64,000 nt of DNA, from the NCBI GenBank assembly GCA_037044905.1, contig JBAOKB010000104.1:1-64000 (forward strand), read 5' to 3'. The translations under genes were made by a program, and so were the position numbers. The DNA is from Hortaea werneckii (Eukaryota > Ascomycota > Dothideomycetes > Mycosphaerellales > Teratosphaeriaceae). Of the stretch, positions 30,917-42,344 are shown piece after piece. Numbering within the stretch: position 1 is the stretch's first letter; every line of letters begins with the position of its first letter. Under the pieces are notes generated by a model that saw only the letters and a list, made by a program, of their open reading frames with translations, was not told the origin of the DNA and made no database searches.

Positions 30917-32622
30917 CTAGCCCATGACCCTGAAGATCGGATACTCGTCGTGTTCCTCCAGAGGAATGATGCCAAAAGTGACATACGAGTCGATATTCTC
31001 CGGCTATCAAAACTTGTGTTAGCATCCTGCACATGGACAGTCCAAAGGCAAGAGGGAAGACAAAAGAAGAAAACATCAAGACTCACCTCCAGAGCATTAA
31101 AGGCCAACCCGATATTCTTCTGCCGAGTCGAAACCCAGAAACTCCCCGGCGGCAAGGAAATCTCCCGGTTCACTGTCCGCGTCTCGACGGTCTGCAACAC
31201 AGCCCCTTCGTACCGCGTCTCGCCCAGCGTCGACGAAGTCACCTTTAGCGCTTCGACGGGACCTTGGTACGCATACTCCAGTTCCTCGACTTCAAGCCCG
31301 TAGATCCGCATGCGTTGAGCTATATCGGCCCAAGCGCGGGGGATGAGATACGCTTCGGGACGCAGGCGAGTCAAGTTCGCATTGGTGGGGGTGGTACTGG
31401 CGAACTCGACGGTAGGTCGTACGATGGAGACCGTGTCGGTGTTGACGAAGGGGTATTCGCGCATCTCGATCGTCGGGGAATCGGTCACTACGATGTCCTC
31501 GTCGGACGAGATGAAGTCCTCGATGGCAGAGGTCATGGTGGAGTAGACTTGGTCGTAATTCGATGCGGCGGCTTCGAGGAGCGATGTGATCATGGTGAGA
31601 CCGCATGCTGTCCGTCGCTGGAACTCTTGATCTGCGAGGTAGATCCCGCGGGTCTCGAAGAGGAAGCTGATAGTCTGGCTCAGTCCAATAGCGTTCCGGC
31701 CGATACGAGCATCGGAGCCTGCTTCGTTCAAGCGGATCACATCTTCATCCTCAGACGAGCCACCGGTAATGTACGGTTGCCAGCGGAATCCAGCATCCTC
31801 AAGCCCTTGACCGATTGAGGTGGCAAACAGGTCTTCAGAGAGCTTGCGGATGTCAGGGTGGATGTTGAGATTTTTCGCTGCTGAGAACAATGCGTCTGAA
31901 GAGTGAACAAGGTCTCCATCGCCATAAGTCGTTGTAGCACCAAACTCATGCATGTCGCCTGAAATGTGAGGTGACCAGCTATTGAACAGCGTCTTGATAT
32001 CCCTAGTCTGTTGGCGGGCTAGCTTGATCGAATCACGGTTGGGATCGAAGTTGGTCGCAAGCGTTCTTTGGAAGTAAGAAACACCATCAGGGTTATAGCG
32101 GTGAAGCATGAGTATATCCATCCGGTCGAGCAGATAGTCGGCATACGTTGTATTCGCATCCAGCAGCCCCAGGAACGACATCAACGCCTGATCTCCAGCG
32201 GGCTCGTCACCATGGATCGCGGCTTGAAGCCATACTCGCAACTTTCCGGATCCGGATTCTAGAGTTCCGTTCGCCGACTGTTTCGATAGGACGACGTACG
32301 GGAATGACCTGCCCTCTTCAGACTTGAAGTCTGCTTCCCGATAGGTCATGTAGTCATTCCTCTCAGCAATACTGCGCACGAAGTACTCCAATTCCCTTTG
32401 CGGTGTTGGCCCGTCCTGTCCCTCTGGAAAATTCGGGGGGATGGTTTCGGGTCGCGTGAAAGCAGGTCCAAGGAGCTCAATATCATCTATGGGCTGAAAG
32501 AATGCTTGTTGGACCGCTTCACTGTCTTGGTTTAAGGTACGCTGATTCTCACCGTACTGACTTTGACCCGACACAAAGGACAACGAGGTGAGCCCTAGAG
32601 CCAAAGTCTGGAGAAATAACAT
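30917..32622 (-). CDS. Secreted zinc carboxypeptidase, peptidase family M14
   Basis: Exons 32622-31087 and 31003-30917 (83-nt intron with GCTAACA branch site) give 540 residues. The short last exon yields EPENIDSYVTFGIIPLEEHD to EYPIFRVMG. Signal peptide MLFLQTLALGLTSLSFVSGQ. Zinc ligands His137 and Glu140 (AAIHGDEPAG) and His225 (DMHEFGA) are present. NPDG at 177-180 and Arg196 of DPNRD fit the substrate carboxylate site, and Glu323 in SFLFETRG fits the general base. It is likely to trim C-terminal residues from extracellular peptides. It is longer than pancreatic-type enzymes, and the C-terminal 150 residues look like an added beta-rich domain. The start at 32622 is the first in-frame ATG and gives the signal peptide. 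Confidence 0.92.
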
Positions 32623-33031
32623 GACTGGAAATGTCAAGCTGTCAGGAAAGATTGTCGGAAATGTCGATGCACATTTGAGAATGAATGCATCGCAACTTAT
32701 GTATGCTCTTGATCAATACAGCGGAGTTTGAGAAAGGCACGACGGTGAGCTCGGCAATGGGGCAAGCCCACTCAGATTGTCTTGGGTTGCAATGAGCTTG
32801 CCAACAAGGGTAGGAGGTAAGTTGATAGCAGCACTTGGCGTCAGTCAATGAGGTGACATTGGAGAGGGGGTGTGCTTGGCTGCGTTGGATGACTCAGCAG
32901 GTGTGGGCAAAGTTGCCCGTTCGGCCAAAGGCACGCTCGTCACTTCTCAGTGCAATCCAAGCCCAGAGAAAGGTCTAAAGGTTCTCAAAATCGCTCGGCC
33001 ATTCTTCACCATGTCTGAGATTCGTAAGACA
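32623..33031. other. Intergenic
   Basis: Promoter side of the M14 gene and 3' side of the methyltransferase gene. Nothing else was seen. Confidence 0.5.
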
Positions 33032-34284
33032 TCATGCCAGCTCCGCCTCAATGATGCTTTCTGCGGCGCCCGGGTTCCTGACTATGTCCAAAACGCGATA
33101 TCCAGCCAGCTCAAGTAGTGTCCTGAACTCAGCATCCGTTCTCTCCCGCGCATCCATGTGAGCGAGCATCATCATGTCCATGGATGTCGCAGCCAGTGTG
33201 GGCTTCTCTTCCGACAAGACAATTTCATTGATAAGGACTTTCGAGTAACCTGGGCACAAAGCAGGCTTCAAGTTCTCTAGTATCTTCAACGCGTTGGCAT
33301 CTGACCAGTCGTGTAAAATTGAGTGGAGTGAATATGCTTTGGCGTTTTTGATGGGCTGTGGCGTGAAAAAGTCGTGGCTGGAGCATTCGAAGCGAGAATC
33401 CTCGATAGCCTCCGCAATGACCGTGTCCTGATCTTGGAGCACGATCTTGCCAGGATGATCGGGATACTGGTCCGCGAACATACATAGGTCGTGGCCCTTA
33501 CCGCCGCCGACGTCGACTAGGAGAGTGTCACTGATGGTGGGGTCGAAGCGCTCCAGCATTCGCTCCTTCACTGGGTAGAAGCCAGGATCGTACCAGTTTA
33601 TATTGCCTGCTCGGTATGCTTGCATGAATTGCGCGAAACGAACCTCGTTAGGGGGATTAGCTCGAAGCCATTCAAAGAACTCCAGATTGTGATTATGACC
33701 AATCTTAAAGGGGCCAACGATGCCGTTCGGATGTGTCGACGGCATCTGGTTTGGGAGCCGACGGAAATATTCAGGAATTCCATTGAAGGCTTGCCGGGTG
33801 ACATAATGGCAATACATTATACTCTCTTGGAAGCGTGGCTCGGCAAGGCTGTTGCTCAGACGAGTGGAGCAAAAATTACCTTCGCTGGTCATTCCAATCA
33901 CATTCGTTGACTTTAGGTGAAGTAGAATGCGAAGAAGCTCCTTCTGATCAATCTTTGTGTTCGAGGCTAGCGCTGCAGAGGAGAGACCCTGATCGCCTGC
34001 GTCTCGTAATTGCTGGAAGAGTTTGAATTCCACTGCCACAGCAAGTATTGGCGACAGAGCAGACTGTTCGGGTCAGTTTTTTGACCTGCGAGGCGTCCAC
34101 GTTGGCGACCTACTTCGGCCCATTGCACTCTTTGAATAAAGTCACTTGGTTTTTCGGTTTCCTCCGTCAGAATCGCTCGAGCAGCGTCTTGTAGAGCTTT
34201 GAAAGCTCCATGCTCGTCAGCCAGACAGGCCTCTTTGGCTTTATCAATGCGCTGAAGAAGCGCAACCAACTGCGGTGAAGGCAT
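33032..34284 (-). CDS. SAM-dependent O-methyltransferase (family 2 type)
   Basis: Exons 34284-34114 and 34063-33032 with a 50-nt intron (GTAGGT...CTGAC...ACAG) give 400 residues. The join QWAE-SALSPILAVAVEFKLF restores the dimerisation helix typical of fungal O-methyltransferases. A winged-helix segment follows (LSSAALASNTKIDQKELLRI). The SAM site is LLVDVGGGKGHD (about 238-246). HSILHDWSD (about 307) carries the His that acts as general base in plant and fungal enzymes of this type, then VLINEIVL. The class methylates phenolic or polyketide hydroxyls, often in secondary metabolism. No polyketide or peptide synthase lies in the window, so a cluster role is unsupported. Substrate unknown. Confidence 0.9.
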
Positions 34285-35718
34285 GAGAAAGACGATCACG
34301 AACGGCGACAACGGCAAAGAACAACGGCCCTGAAGAAGTAGAGGTCGATAAGGTCGACGAGTATCTTCGGTCCAGAAAACATCTTCTTATGAGTAGCAAT
34401 TTGCGGTAAAAGCCGGCAAACAGCAGACTCACCTGTGCGAAAGTCTTTTGGCACTCCAACCCATCAGAAGGCGAGGCTTGACGACAGACTGTGAGATCCG
34501 AGTACTTGCCGAGATACGTCTTCGTTTTCACAGTAGTTGATAGAAGTAGGAGCTGTATCTGGCGGGGCACCTTCAGCAGGGGCCTGGCAATAGTTGCATG
34601 AACGGCGCCTCGAATCCCTGCTGGCGCCACATGGCGGCTTGACATTCGATAGCTGTTGCTTGCACCATTGTGCATTCTCCACGAGTATTTCGAAGACCCG
34701 CGTGCTGTTGAGTCATCTGGCTCAAGGCGTTTCAATGAGGTACGAAGCTGACATTCACGACCAGAAAAAGGGCACCTGTAGCTGCGAACTGAAGTGCAGG
34801 ATGAATTGCCCGGGGAGCAAAAGGCATTGGCGATAGAGCGGCATCCGTATGAGCACCACTACAGCCCCATAAGGCTACCTTATCAGCCAAGATGCCTGCC
34901 GCTAGAGGATGGAGAGTCGTCATGGTCGTGAAAGCCGTTACTCGGTTGTGAATCCCCCGTGCAGAGCGACCGTCAGCGAGCCAGCGTCTCCGCGGCAGTA
35001 ACTTAGAGCTTCATCCTGCATTTGGTTCAAGTCTTTCCTTTGCAGGGCGTAGGATCTGTTGGGCCAACACTAGCGAATGACAGTCCAAAGACAAGCCAGT
35101 GCTGATGAGAAAACGGCCGTCGTGTATCGAAGACTTCCATGGTGGTCCAAGACGCATGCGGGAAATTCAATGCTTGGTTCATCGAGAAAATACCGGACGA
35201 AATATAGGCATGGTCGCCATAATAATTTCACGCGGTCGTTCGCACTATGTTGGGCAGTAGATGCCCGTTAGTGAGGAAGACGAGAGCGGGTCGGGAGACG
35301 AAACAGGGCCACGGCCTGCGCCTTGGCAGCCTCCACGTTTGGGCGCGGCAAGCCCATCGACATCACTTGGTAGAAAGTCGGGGCAACATTAAAGATGCGA
35401 TACGATGATTGTAGAGAAACGCAGGATTGCAGGAATACATCCATGATGTGGCAATAAACCAATGTCTTTGGAAGCACCGCATGAGGACATGTGTAGACTT
35501 TGTCCATTATCTTAGCAAATTTGGTCTGAGTGGCCACTACAGGTCTCTATACATGCAACAACCTCAAAACGCCTAGGTAGAAACATCCCCCCTTCCGCTA
35601 TGCTGAGTACAGTGCCATCCTCACCGGCGAATGCATGCTACTGAAATACCATTGACATCATGCAAGTTTCCTTTAGACTCCTCTCAAGCCCTCAATGCTG
35701 TGTAAATCAACTCTTCCC
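34285..35718. other. Intergenic
   Basis: 1.4 kb without a supported gene. A minus-strand frame from a true ATG at 34923 starts MTTLHPLAAGILADKVALWG and looks protein-like for about 45 codons, but I could not extend it into a gene. Confidence 0.45.
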
Positions 35719-38607
35719 TCAAACGCCCGAATACGGCCTTGGACCTCCGTACTCGTCATCGCCCTCTTCTTCCGTCACCTGCCGCCCTACAGTAGGGTTT
35801 GTCGGCCTCCTCTGTACACCGCCGCTGTCACCCTGCCGGCGGTAGGGGTTGCTGGTGCTTCTGGATGGTACAGACCCAACTTGCTGCATCTCCATGGGTG
35901 AGTGTGGAGGGATGTCAGGCAAAGGGCCCTGTGGCGGACCCGTCGCAGGAGATGGAGCGTACGGCGACCTCATAGCCGGATGCACGCCATATGTCGGAGG
36001 AGCCGTTGGGCGTACGTTCTCATATCCCGTAGCAGATCCGTAGGCCTCGCCGTATCCCGTGGAAGGCGCTGACCCTTGCGGCTCGCGGATTGTCGGCACA
36101 CCCGGCGTCTGGTAATGCCGAGAGGCTATCTCACTGCTGGCCTTCCTCTTTCCCTTCGTGCTTTCCCTTCGCAGCATACCCTTGACTTCGTCCAAAATGT
36201 GCCCATCGACGCTCGGTCGCTCACCAAGCGTGCTAGAATCCCCTCTTTCGCTTGCCCATGTATCGTCTCGCGCGGGATCAGTCGCAGGATCTTTCGCCGT
36301 CAGGCTTTCCATGATCTTCACGTCCCTGGGCGACATGCCGGCCATGGTAGCCGAGGTCGTTGGACTGAGAGCATTCTTTGCCTCCTCGATCTTCTTCAGC
36401 GGTACTAACCTGGCATCCTCTCTTGCCTTGGCGCTCGCTTCCGCATGTTCTTTGGCTTCGCCCTCCGTGATAGTGACGCCGTAGTTGGGATTTGCCGCAC
36501 TGCCAGCTGCATCACCGCCACCGCCTGGCGGATAGATGGGGACGATCTTCAGAGCTGCCACAAGGGCACACATAAATTTGGATCTCCTTGCCTGCCTGAC
36601 TGTCTCATTGGCCCAGTTGCTCTTGTGCTTAATTTCCACCTGCAACGACAGTTTGCTTTGATCTGTCGTTCCGAGAATTTGTACCTCAACTTCAGGCTGG
36701 AAATCACGACTGTTGTCCTTATCAGTGACAAAGGTAATCAGCTGGTTCTTCAAGATCTGCAGATCATCAAAGGTAGTGTCGAAAGATACGTCAACCTGCA
36801 GTTGCTCGCTCATAGCATTGCTACGGGAGACGTTTTCGATCCAGAGAGAATTGAGGACGAGATTTGGAATTTGAACTGTCCGGCCAATGTTCTGCCCGCT
36901 GATGCGTCGGAAGATAGTGAACAGAAGACTGATGTGCTCGACAACAAATTGGTCATCTTTCAGATCCACACGGTCCGAAACATCGTAGGGGTGCTTGACG
37001 AAGACGAAAATGCAGGAGCCAAGAACCTCCTGACAGGTCGCTGAGAAGACGAAGGACAGCGACAGTAATGCGGTGCCGGCCGTAGCCAGAGTAGTGACGA
37101 AGTTGGCGTTGAGAAAAGCCACGAAAACGAACACCACCGCAATCAACACAACAGCGCTGAGCAAGTTGTCCAGAACACTGATTGCTTGATCCACATCGTG
37201 CATGCTGGTGGCGATCGCCTTCCTCTCCCTGCTCATCTCCCGCACAACCATGATCATTTCGTCCAGACTCACGTCACCATTGGCGTCGCGATCCAACACT
37301 GCAAAGGATTCTTCCGCCTGCTCCCTGTGGTCCGGGCCCAGAACGTCCATAATGTCATCCTGATACAGCGCTTCTCGGCCTTCGCACACCAAACTCATCC
37401 AGATTCGCTTCGCGAGCGCTTCGCTTGTTCTCTTCTTCTCCAGAGCTCCCACCACGATAGAGTGCGCGCTATCAGGGTTGAAGACCTCGCGTCCAGTGAC
37501 GTCCTTTGCGACGTTTCCGAAGGCAGAGGTAAGCTTGTCACCGTATCTTGCCACATCCTGTATGAGTCGCATCGGGGTTGCCGAACCCGAGCGGCTATGG
37601 CCCTTCTTGTTCTTCAGGGCCTTACCCAAGTTTAGTTGGTCAGCCATAGCGTAATCTTCTTCAGCGAATTCATTGCAGTAAGGCGGAAAGAGGGTACGGG
37701 ATGCCTCGTAAAGAAGACCGAGCAGGAAAATACTATGCTTGGAGTCTTTGATGCGGAAGGCGAATTGTTTGCGATGGTAGTCGATCGAGATGAGCTGAAT
37801 GATGGTCTTCTCACCCAGGAAGATTAAAGAGGCGATCACGGCCGCTGCCAAAATCTTCTGAACGACATTCTCCCATTCTTTCGAGGCGGTATCGTTCTTG
37901 GCACGCTGTGTAGGATTCCGCGTCATGATCGGCATAAACGTGGCCAAGCTCGTAACGCCCCATCCGACCAGCGACAATGGAATCTCCAGACTGCGGATGA
38001 CCAGAGCATACTTCCGCACGCCACTGCTAACCACACCTGCAACCAATTGGAAAATGTAGGGTAAGAGGTGCGCCACGACCTTAGAAGCCCAGAGACTCGC
38101 CCATATAATCTCGACCCAGCTGAAGAACCACACTATTCTCACTCCGCCAATCTTGGCTCCTTGAGCAACAGTCGCGCCGACTATAATGGGAATCGCAATC
38201 AATATCCCCAATGGCAAGATGTATAAGAGATACCGCGTGATCACGCTCGATGCCATGACCTTCCGGTAGAACTTCCCCACCGCGTTCACCTTATCCTCTT
38301 CCCCATCGTATCCAATGTTGCCTGTACCGCCACCCGCCTCTCCAGCTTTCCTCCTCCTGCCATGGAAGAACTGCCTGTGTGAGGTCGCGCCGACATCGCG
38401 TGAGAGTGAGGGTCTAAGCTGAGCACTACTGCTCTGATTGCGCAGACCAGATTGATGAGAGGCGACTTGCTCTAGGGGAATGTCAATCGTATGGTCGTTG
38501 GTGGGCATGGCGCCTTGATCCTCGAATTGCTGCTGATTGGAAGGTATAGGTGAGAAGCCTTCGCGGCTGAAGCGTGCTGCCTTGGAAGGATGCGCGTGAA
38601 GAGACAT
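35719..38607 (-). CDS. Mechanosensitive ion channel, MscS family with EF-hand (Msy1/Msy2-like)
   Basis: Single-exon protein of 962 residues. It has a long polar N-terminus and then four or more membrane segments (about 130-330), including RYLLYILPLGILIAIPIIVG and ILAAAVIASLIFLGEKTIIQ. An EF-hand loop DRDANGDVSLDE (about 436-447) precedes the MscS pore helix region, VLIAVVFVFVAFLNANFVTT then LATAGTALLSLSFVFSATCQ, and the beta domain with YDVSDRVDL and NSLWIENVSRS. In S. pombe, Msy1 and Msy2 are ER channels that control Ca2+ after hypo-osmotic swelling; the EF-hand fits Ca2+ gating. The last 250 residues are Pro/Gly/Ser-rich and probably disordered. The start at 38607 is the first in-frame ATG. 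Confidence 0.94.
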   Translation of the reverse strand: MSLHAHPSKAARFSREGFSPIPSNQQQFEDQGAMPTNDHTIDIPLEQVASHQSGLRNQSSSAQLRPSLSRDVGATSHRQFFHGRRRKAGEAGGGTGNIGYDGEEDKVNAVGKFYRKVMASSVITRYLLYILPLGILIAIPIIVGATVAQGAKIGGVRIVWFFSWVEIIWASLWASKVVAHLLPYIFQLVAGVVSSGVRKYALVIRSLEIPLSLVGWGVTSLATFMPIMTRNPTQRAKNDTASKEWENVVQKILAAAVIASLIFLGEKTIIQLISIDYHRKQFAFRIKDSKHSIFLLGLLYEASRTLFPPYCNEFAEEDYAMADQLNLGKALKNKKGHSRSGSATPMRLIQDVARYGDKLTSAFGNVAKDVTGREVFNPDSAHSIVVGALEKKRTSEALAKRIWMSLVCEGREALYQDDIMDVLGPDHREQAEESFAVLDRDANGDVSLDEMIMVVREMSRERKAIATSMHDVDQAISVLDNLLSAVVLIAVVFVFVAFLNANFVTTLATAGTALLSLSFVFSATCQEVLGSCIFVFVKHPYDVSDRVDLKDDQFVVEHISLLFTIFRRISGQNIGRTVQIPNLVLNSLWIENVSRSNAMSEQLQVDVSFDTTFDDLQILKNQLITFVTDKDNSRDFQPEVEVQILGTTDQSKLSLQVEIKHKSNWANETVRQARRSKFMCALVAALKIVPIYPPGGGGDAAGSAANPNYGVTITEGEAKEHAEASAKAREDARLVPLKKIEEAKNALSPTTSATMAGMSPRDVKIMESLTAKDPATDPARDDTWASERGDSSTLGERPSVDGHILDEVKGMLRRESTKGKRKASSEIASRHYQTPGVPTIREPQGSAPSTGYGEAYGSATGYENVRPTAPPTYGVHPAMRSPYAPSPATGPPQGPLPDIPPHSPMEMQQVGSVPSRSTSNPYRRQGDSGGVQRRPTNPTVGRQVTEEEGDDEYGGPRPYSGV

Positions 38608-39795
38608 AACAATGCTAATGCAACAAGGGGAAAGGAGAAGGGAACAATTCGCGAAGAGGCGTCTGTTTCGTTTCAGTGAATGCAGCCGCCCGCGTTTGTG
38701 TCCTTGATACAATGCAATGCGATAGATGCAGCCGTGCTGCGGGTCTGGCCGTTGCTGGCGTCGTCAATCCTGATCTCACGACCCTTCAGGAGATCTCCAA
38801 CGCTTCTTCTCTTGCGGTGCCCGTGTTGTGGGTTAGCTGTAGATGAAACAGTGGCGCTAAAGCGTGATGTCCCTCAGGGAACGTAGCGAACGGTTGATCT
38901 AAAACAGCGTGAAAGGCCAGTTGATGCCTTGCACAACGGACGAAGAAAGAGCGTGACTCAATAATAGTGGCGACTGCACGACGCGTCGGTGTGTGTATAT
39001 TTTTGCACTCCTTAGAGCTGCATTCTAGATGCCATTGGCGCTGCAGAGAATTCGTACCTTACAGCACGAGTAGCTGTACGCCACAGCGTCAGACCGCGAT
39101 ACTTCAGGGATACGCGTAACTTCCCCGCGATGCTAGTCCGATTGAGGTAATAGCATCCGGACCCTGCCCAAGCCAGACCTCTATTTTTGAGAACTTGCGC
39201 GGCTACACGAGCCAGACCATTGCCGGACGCAGGGCCGTGCGAACAACCTGGCCTTCGTGGCCTTACCGAGTTCTATGGAATTGTTGAGAAGTGACAACAT
39301 AACGAGGCAGTGGTCAAGCCTGCTGTCAACGCTGATGGAAACTCATAAAACTCATAAGGATATTCGTCCTGGGGTAGCATCAGATATTTGAATGGCAGGC
39401 ACCTCCAAGAAAGTCACCTTGGGCAGATCGAACGGGTAACAAACACTCGGCCCACATGCCAACTCCCACCATCTACCTCCGTATACAGCGTCATCATTAA
39501 GAAGGGCTCGTTGTGTCACAATCTCGAATCTTCGCTGATGGCGAGCCCGAGGACCTGGTAAATTCACGACCCATTACCGAAGTGTGAGCAGGTCCTGGCT
39601 TCGCCGAGTATGCACCACCCTCCCGTCGCGCGGTTTGCCTTCATCTCCCGGTGACGTTCTGAAGAGAGCATTCTGCTGGTTCTAGCGTCGCTCATCATGA
39701 AGACGACTCTGCATCCCGTGAAGAATATTTTGACGCCGAGGCTCGCCCGCCGCCATGTCACCTCACAATGCGCGCTGCTGTAGCCCTGAAATCCC
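38608..39795. other. Intergenic
   Basis: Upstream of the MscS gene and 3' to the sulfotransferase-like gene. No supported gene was found. Confidence 0.5.
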
Positions 39796-40697
39796 CTATC
39801 TCCACATCAATCCATACATACCCACTCCTACAACGGCTGCAAACACCGCGCCAACTTTCACGGCGTTCCTCCTTGCACGCCTGAAGCGCTCTCCGTCAAC
39901 AGTCATGAGCTTTGGACCAAACTCGGATGCGATATTGCCATTGGGAAAGGGGGTGTTCGGCACCGGTTTGCCGATAAACTTGCAGAGTGGCTCCCTGTGC
40001 ATAATCAGTAAGAATCCTCGAAAGCTGCCAACGCCGGTTTGGCGACGTACCATCCATCTTCCACTCCCCATCTCAGAAACTCCCTCCGCTCCCTCCTTAG
40101 AACTTCCTCCAATCGCTCATAATGCTCCACATAAGCCCTTTCGGCTTCGCGTTCGAAGTCGTTGCGAAACAGCACTTTCCCATGTAACCACAACGTAAGC
40201 GCCACCACCCAGTACGTCTCGGCCTGGAACCAACTGTAGAACCAGTAGGTCCAGCTACGCATCATTGGTAGGACGCTGCCTTCGAAACTCTTCTTCCACG
40301 CCGTGACATCTTGTCGTCGATTCAGTACCACTTTAGCATCGGGGTAGGCAAGCAGCAATTCCTCCGCAAACCACACGGTAGGGATGTCAGTCGTAGCTTC
40401 GTAATCGGCCAGAATGCGATCAAAGTACTTCGTCCTTAGGGTCTCACGGTCCGGCAATCGGTTTTGGGAGCGGAGTAAGGCAAGCTCGTAGTAGAGTGGA
40501 CTTGATTGGATGTTGTTGAAGTGCCAGTCGAAGCCGTGGGAGACTCGTGAGTAGCCTAGTTCCAGAAGCGCTTTGTGGAGTGATTCTGTGCCGCTGCGCG
40601 GAAGCCCGAGAGCGATTACTTGTAGCTCTTTTGTCCGTCTAGGAGGACACTCTGGTAGGGAATATAAGTGCTTGGCTATCGCGAAGGAAATGCTCAT
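39796..40697 (-). CDS. Sulfotransferase-like P-loop protein with C-terminal membrane anchor
   Basis: Exons 40697-40051 and 39994-39796 (56-nt intron) give 281 residues. The join completes VEDGWEPLCKFIGKPVPNTP, a C-terminal signature of this fungal family. GLPRSGTESLHKALLELGY (31-49) is a PAPS-binding-type P-loop, and KVVLNRRQDVTAWKKSF matches the second cofactor-phosphate block. The last 20 residues (VGAVFAAVVGVGMYGLMWR) form a single membrane anchor. Database entries of this group are often labelled NAD-dependent epimerase by mistake. The nearest recognised fold is the sulfotransferase_4 type. Sulfotransferase activity is not proven for the fungal members, and the acceptor is unknown. Confidence 0.85.
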
Positions 40698-41084
40698 TTT
40701 CCTACGACGTCGCCTTGATGTTGATAATCTAGATAAGACGAAGAGTAGGTAGGGATTGGCAATGGATGGCACTACGAATTTGCGAAAATGTTACAGGTGC
40801 TTTATTGAGGCCAATGTTCAAACGTTATGAGGGTCAATAAGCACCGGGGTCCGCAACACATATTGTAGTAGATAGATGGAGGAAGCTCGCGACTTGAAGT
40901 CAAGAGCTTGGCCGAAATAGGAAGGTGCTCGGCACAAACGGCAACAGCTAGACAACAACCATGACAAGAACGAGGAATACTACTTGCACACATTGATGAA
41001 AACAAGAAACATCAAAAGGGTATCGGAGAAAAAGATAAAAATTACGAGAGGTATATAAAACTGCCGAAAGATTCCTCCAAAACT
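40698..41084. other. Intergenic
   Basis: 387 bp between the upstream side of the sulfotransferase-like gene and the 3' end of the cutinase gene. AT-rich near 41010-41070. No gene was found. Confidence 0.5.
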
Positions 41085-42344
41085 TTACATCATCATGAAA
41101 CCAACCAGACCCATCACACCAGCGACAAGGCCACCAGCAACCTGGACGTTGTTGGCAGCGCCAGTGAATGGGGTCACACCCGAGCCGGTAGGCTTGACAG
41201 CGCCGGTACCGCTAGCAGCAGCTGTGCCGGAGCCGACAGCGCTGGTGAAGGTGGCAGTGCCGTTGCCCCAGCCGACGTAAGAAGTGGTGACCGGGACGGG
41301 GGACTTGACTGTCCATGGCGGGAAAGGTCCGTAGGTGGTAACAGAGGTCGAGGTGGAGTAGCTGATGCATGCTGGCTTGCCGCTGATCATGGTGGTGACG
41401 GTGGCGGAGGTGACCGGCACGGAGCTGGCGGTGGCGTTTCCAGTGCCGTTCATGATGGGAGTCATGGTCGGCATGACGGCGGAGGTGGTGGCGTCGGCCG
41501 AGGTGGTGGCAGGCGCGGTGCTGGACTCAGAAGTGCTCATGCTGGAAGAGGTGGCGGCCTTGGTCGAGGAGGTGCTGCTCATGGACGAGGTAGAGGAGCT
41601 CGAGACCTGGCCGCAAGAGCCGCTGGCAGCCTGGATCTTGCTGACAGCCCAGGAGGCCGCCTCGCTCGTGACGTAGGTGAAGTAGTTGGTGTGCGCCTCG
41701 ACAGTGTTCAGGCCAAGGTCCTTCGCGCAGTTGGGGTCATCACGGGCACACCACGAACGCAGCTCGCCAGCGTAGGAGTTCAGGCGCTCGAGCTGCTCGG
41801 CGGTGCGAGGGAATTCACCCACACCGGCAACACCGGTGCCGGCGTTGTAAGCGGCGTTGGCAGTGTGGCGGGGGTCGCCGAAGAGCATGACGGCGGCGAT
41901 CTGGCAGACAGCGTCCGAGGACGGGTCAAGCGGGGCGGTGCTTGCGCAGGCACTGCCGCCGCCACCACCACCAGCAATGATATCGCCAACCACATTGGCG
42001 CCCTGGCTGTAGCCGCTCAGGACGAGCTTGGACTCCGGGCATTTCTGAGCGTAAGCCGTGATCTGCTGCTTGCCATTGGCATCGCCCTCCTCCACAGCTG
42101 GGCAGTACTCCGTCCCCTCAAGGTTGTTAAGGATAATGTCCTCGTAGTCGCAAGAGACGTCGGAGCCCAAGTCATTGCAGATGGCGTCCACCAGCTGGGT
42201 TTGACGCTGGTTCTCGTACCGCGAGTTCCATCCCTTGGCGAGGAAGACGTGGACGTCGGTGCAAGAGCCGGTGCCGGTCGATTGGGTGAGTGCCGGGGCA
42301 GCGAAGAGCAGCGAAGAAGAAAGTGCGAAAAGGACGGCAGACAT
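41085..42344 (-). CDS. Cutinase/acetylxylan esterase-type serine esterase, probably GPI-anchored
   Basis: Single-exon protein of 419 residues. Signal peptide MSAVLFALSSSLLFAAPALT. The alpha/beta-hydrolase core runs about 25-240 with nucleophile GYSQG (Ser113), acid Asp203 in WCARDDPNC, and His218 in EAHTNYF, plus paired cysteines (28/81, 199/206) as in carbohydrate esterase family 5. It would cut cutin or deacetylate plant xylan outside the cell. A Ser/Thr-rich stalk follows, then SYSTSTSVTTYGPFPPW, and a hydrophobic tail (NNVQVAGGLVAGVMGLVGFM) that reads as a GPI-attachment signal. Wall or membrane tethering is unusual for a cutinase, which is normally about 200-230 residues and free. Confidence 0.92.
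   Translation of the reverse strand: MSAVLFALSSSLLFAAPALTQSTGTGSCTDVHVFLAKGWNSRYENQRQTQLVDAICNDLGSDVSCDYEDIILNNLEGTEYCPAVEEGDANGKQQITAYAQKCPESKLVLSGYSQGANVVGDIIAGGGGGGSACASTAPLDPSSDAVCQIAAVMLFGDPRHTANAAYNAGTGVAGVGEFPRTAEQLERLNSYAGELRSWCARDDPNCAKDLGLNTVEAHTNYFTYVTSEAASWAVSKIQAASGSCGQVSSSSTSSMSSTSSTKAATSSSMSTSESSTAPATTSADATTSAVMPTMTPIMNGTGNATASSVPVTSATVTTMISGKPACISYSTSTSVTTYGPFPPWTVKSPVPVTTSYVGWGNGTATFTSAVGSGTAAASGTGAVKPTGSGVTPFTGAANNVQVAGGLVAGVMGLVGFMMM

Noticed and set aside
34732..34923. Minus-strand frame MTTLHPLAAGILADKVALWG
   Set aside because: It starts at a true ATG and looks plausible for about 45 codons, but no in-phase next exon could be found.
35268..35537. Minus-strand 89-codon frame 3' of the MscS gene
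   Set aside because: It opens with GTG rather than ATG and has no recognisable domain.
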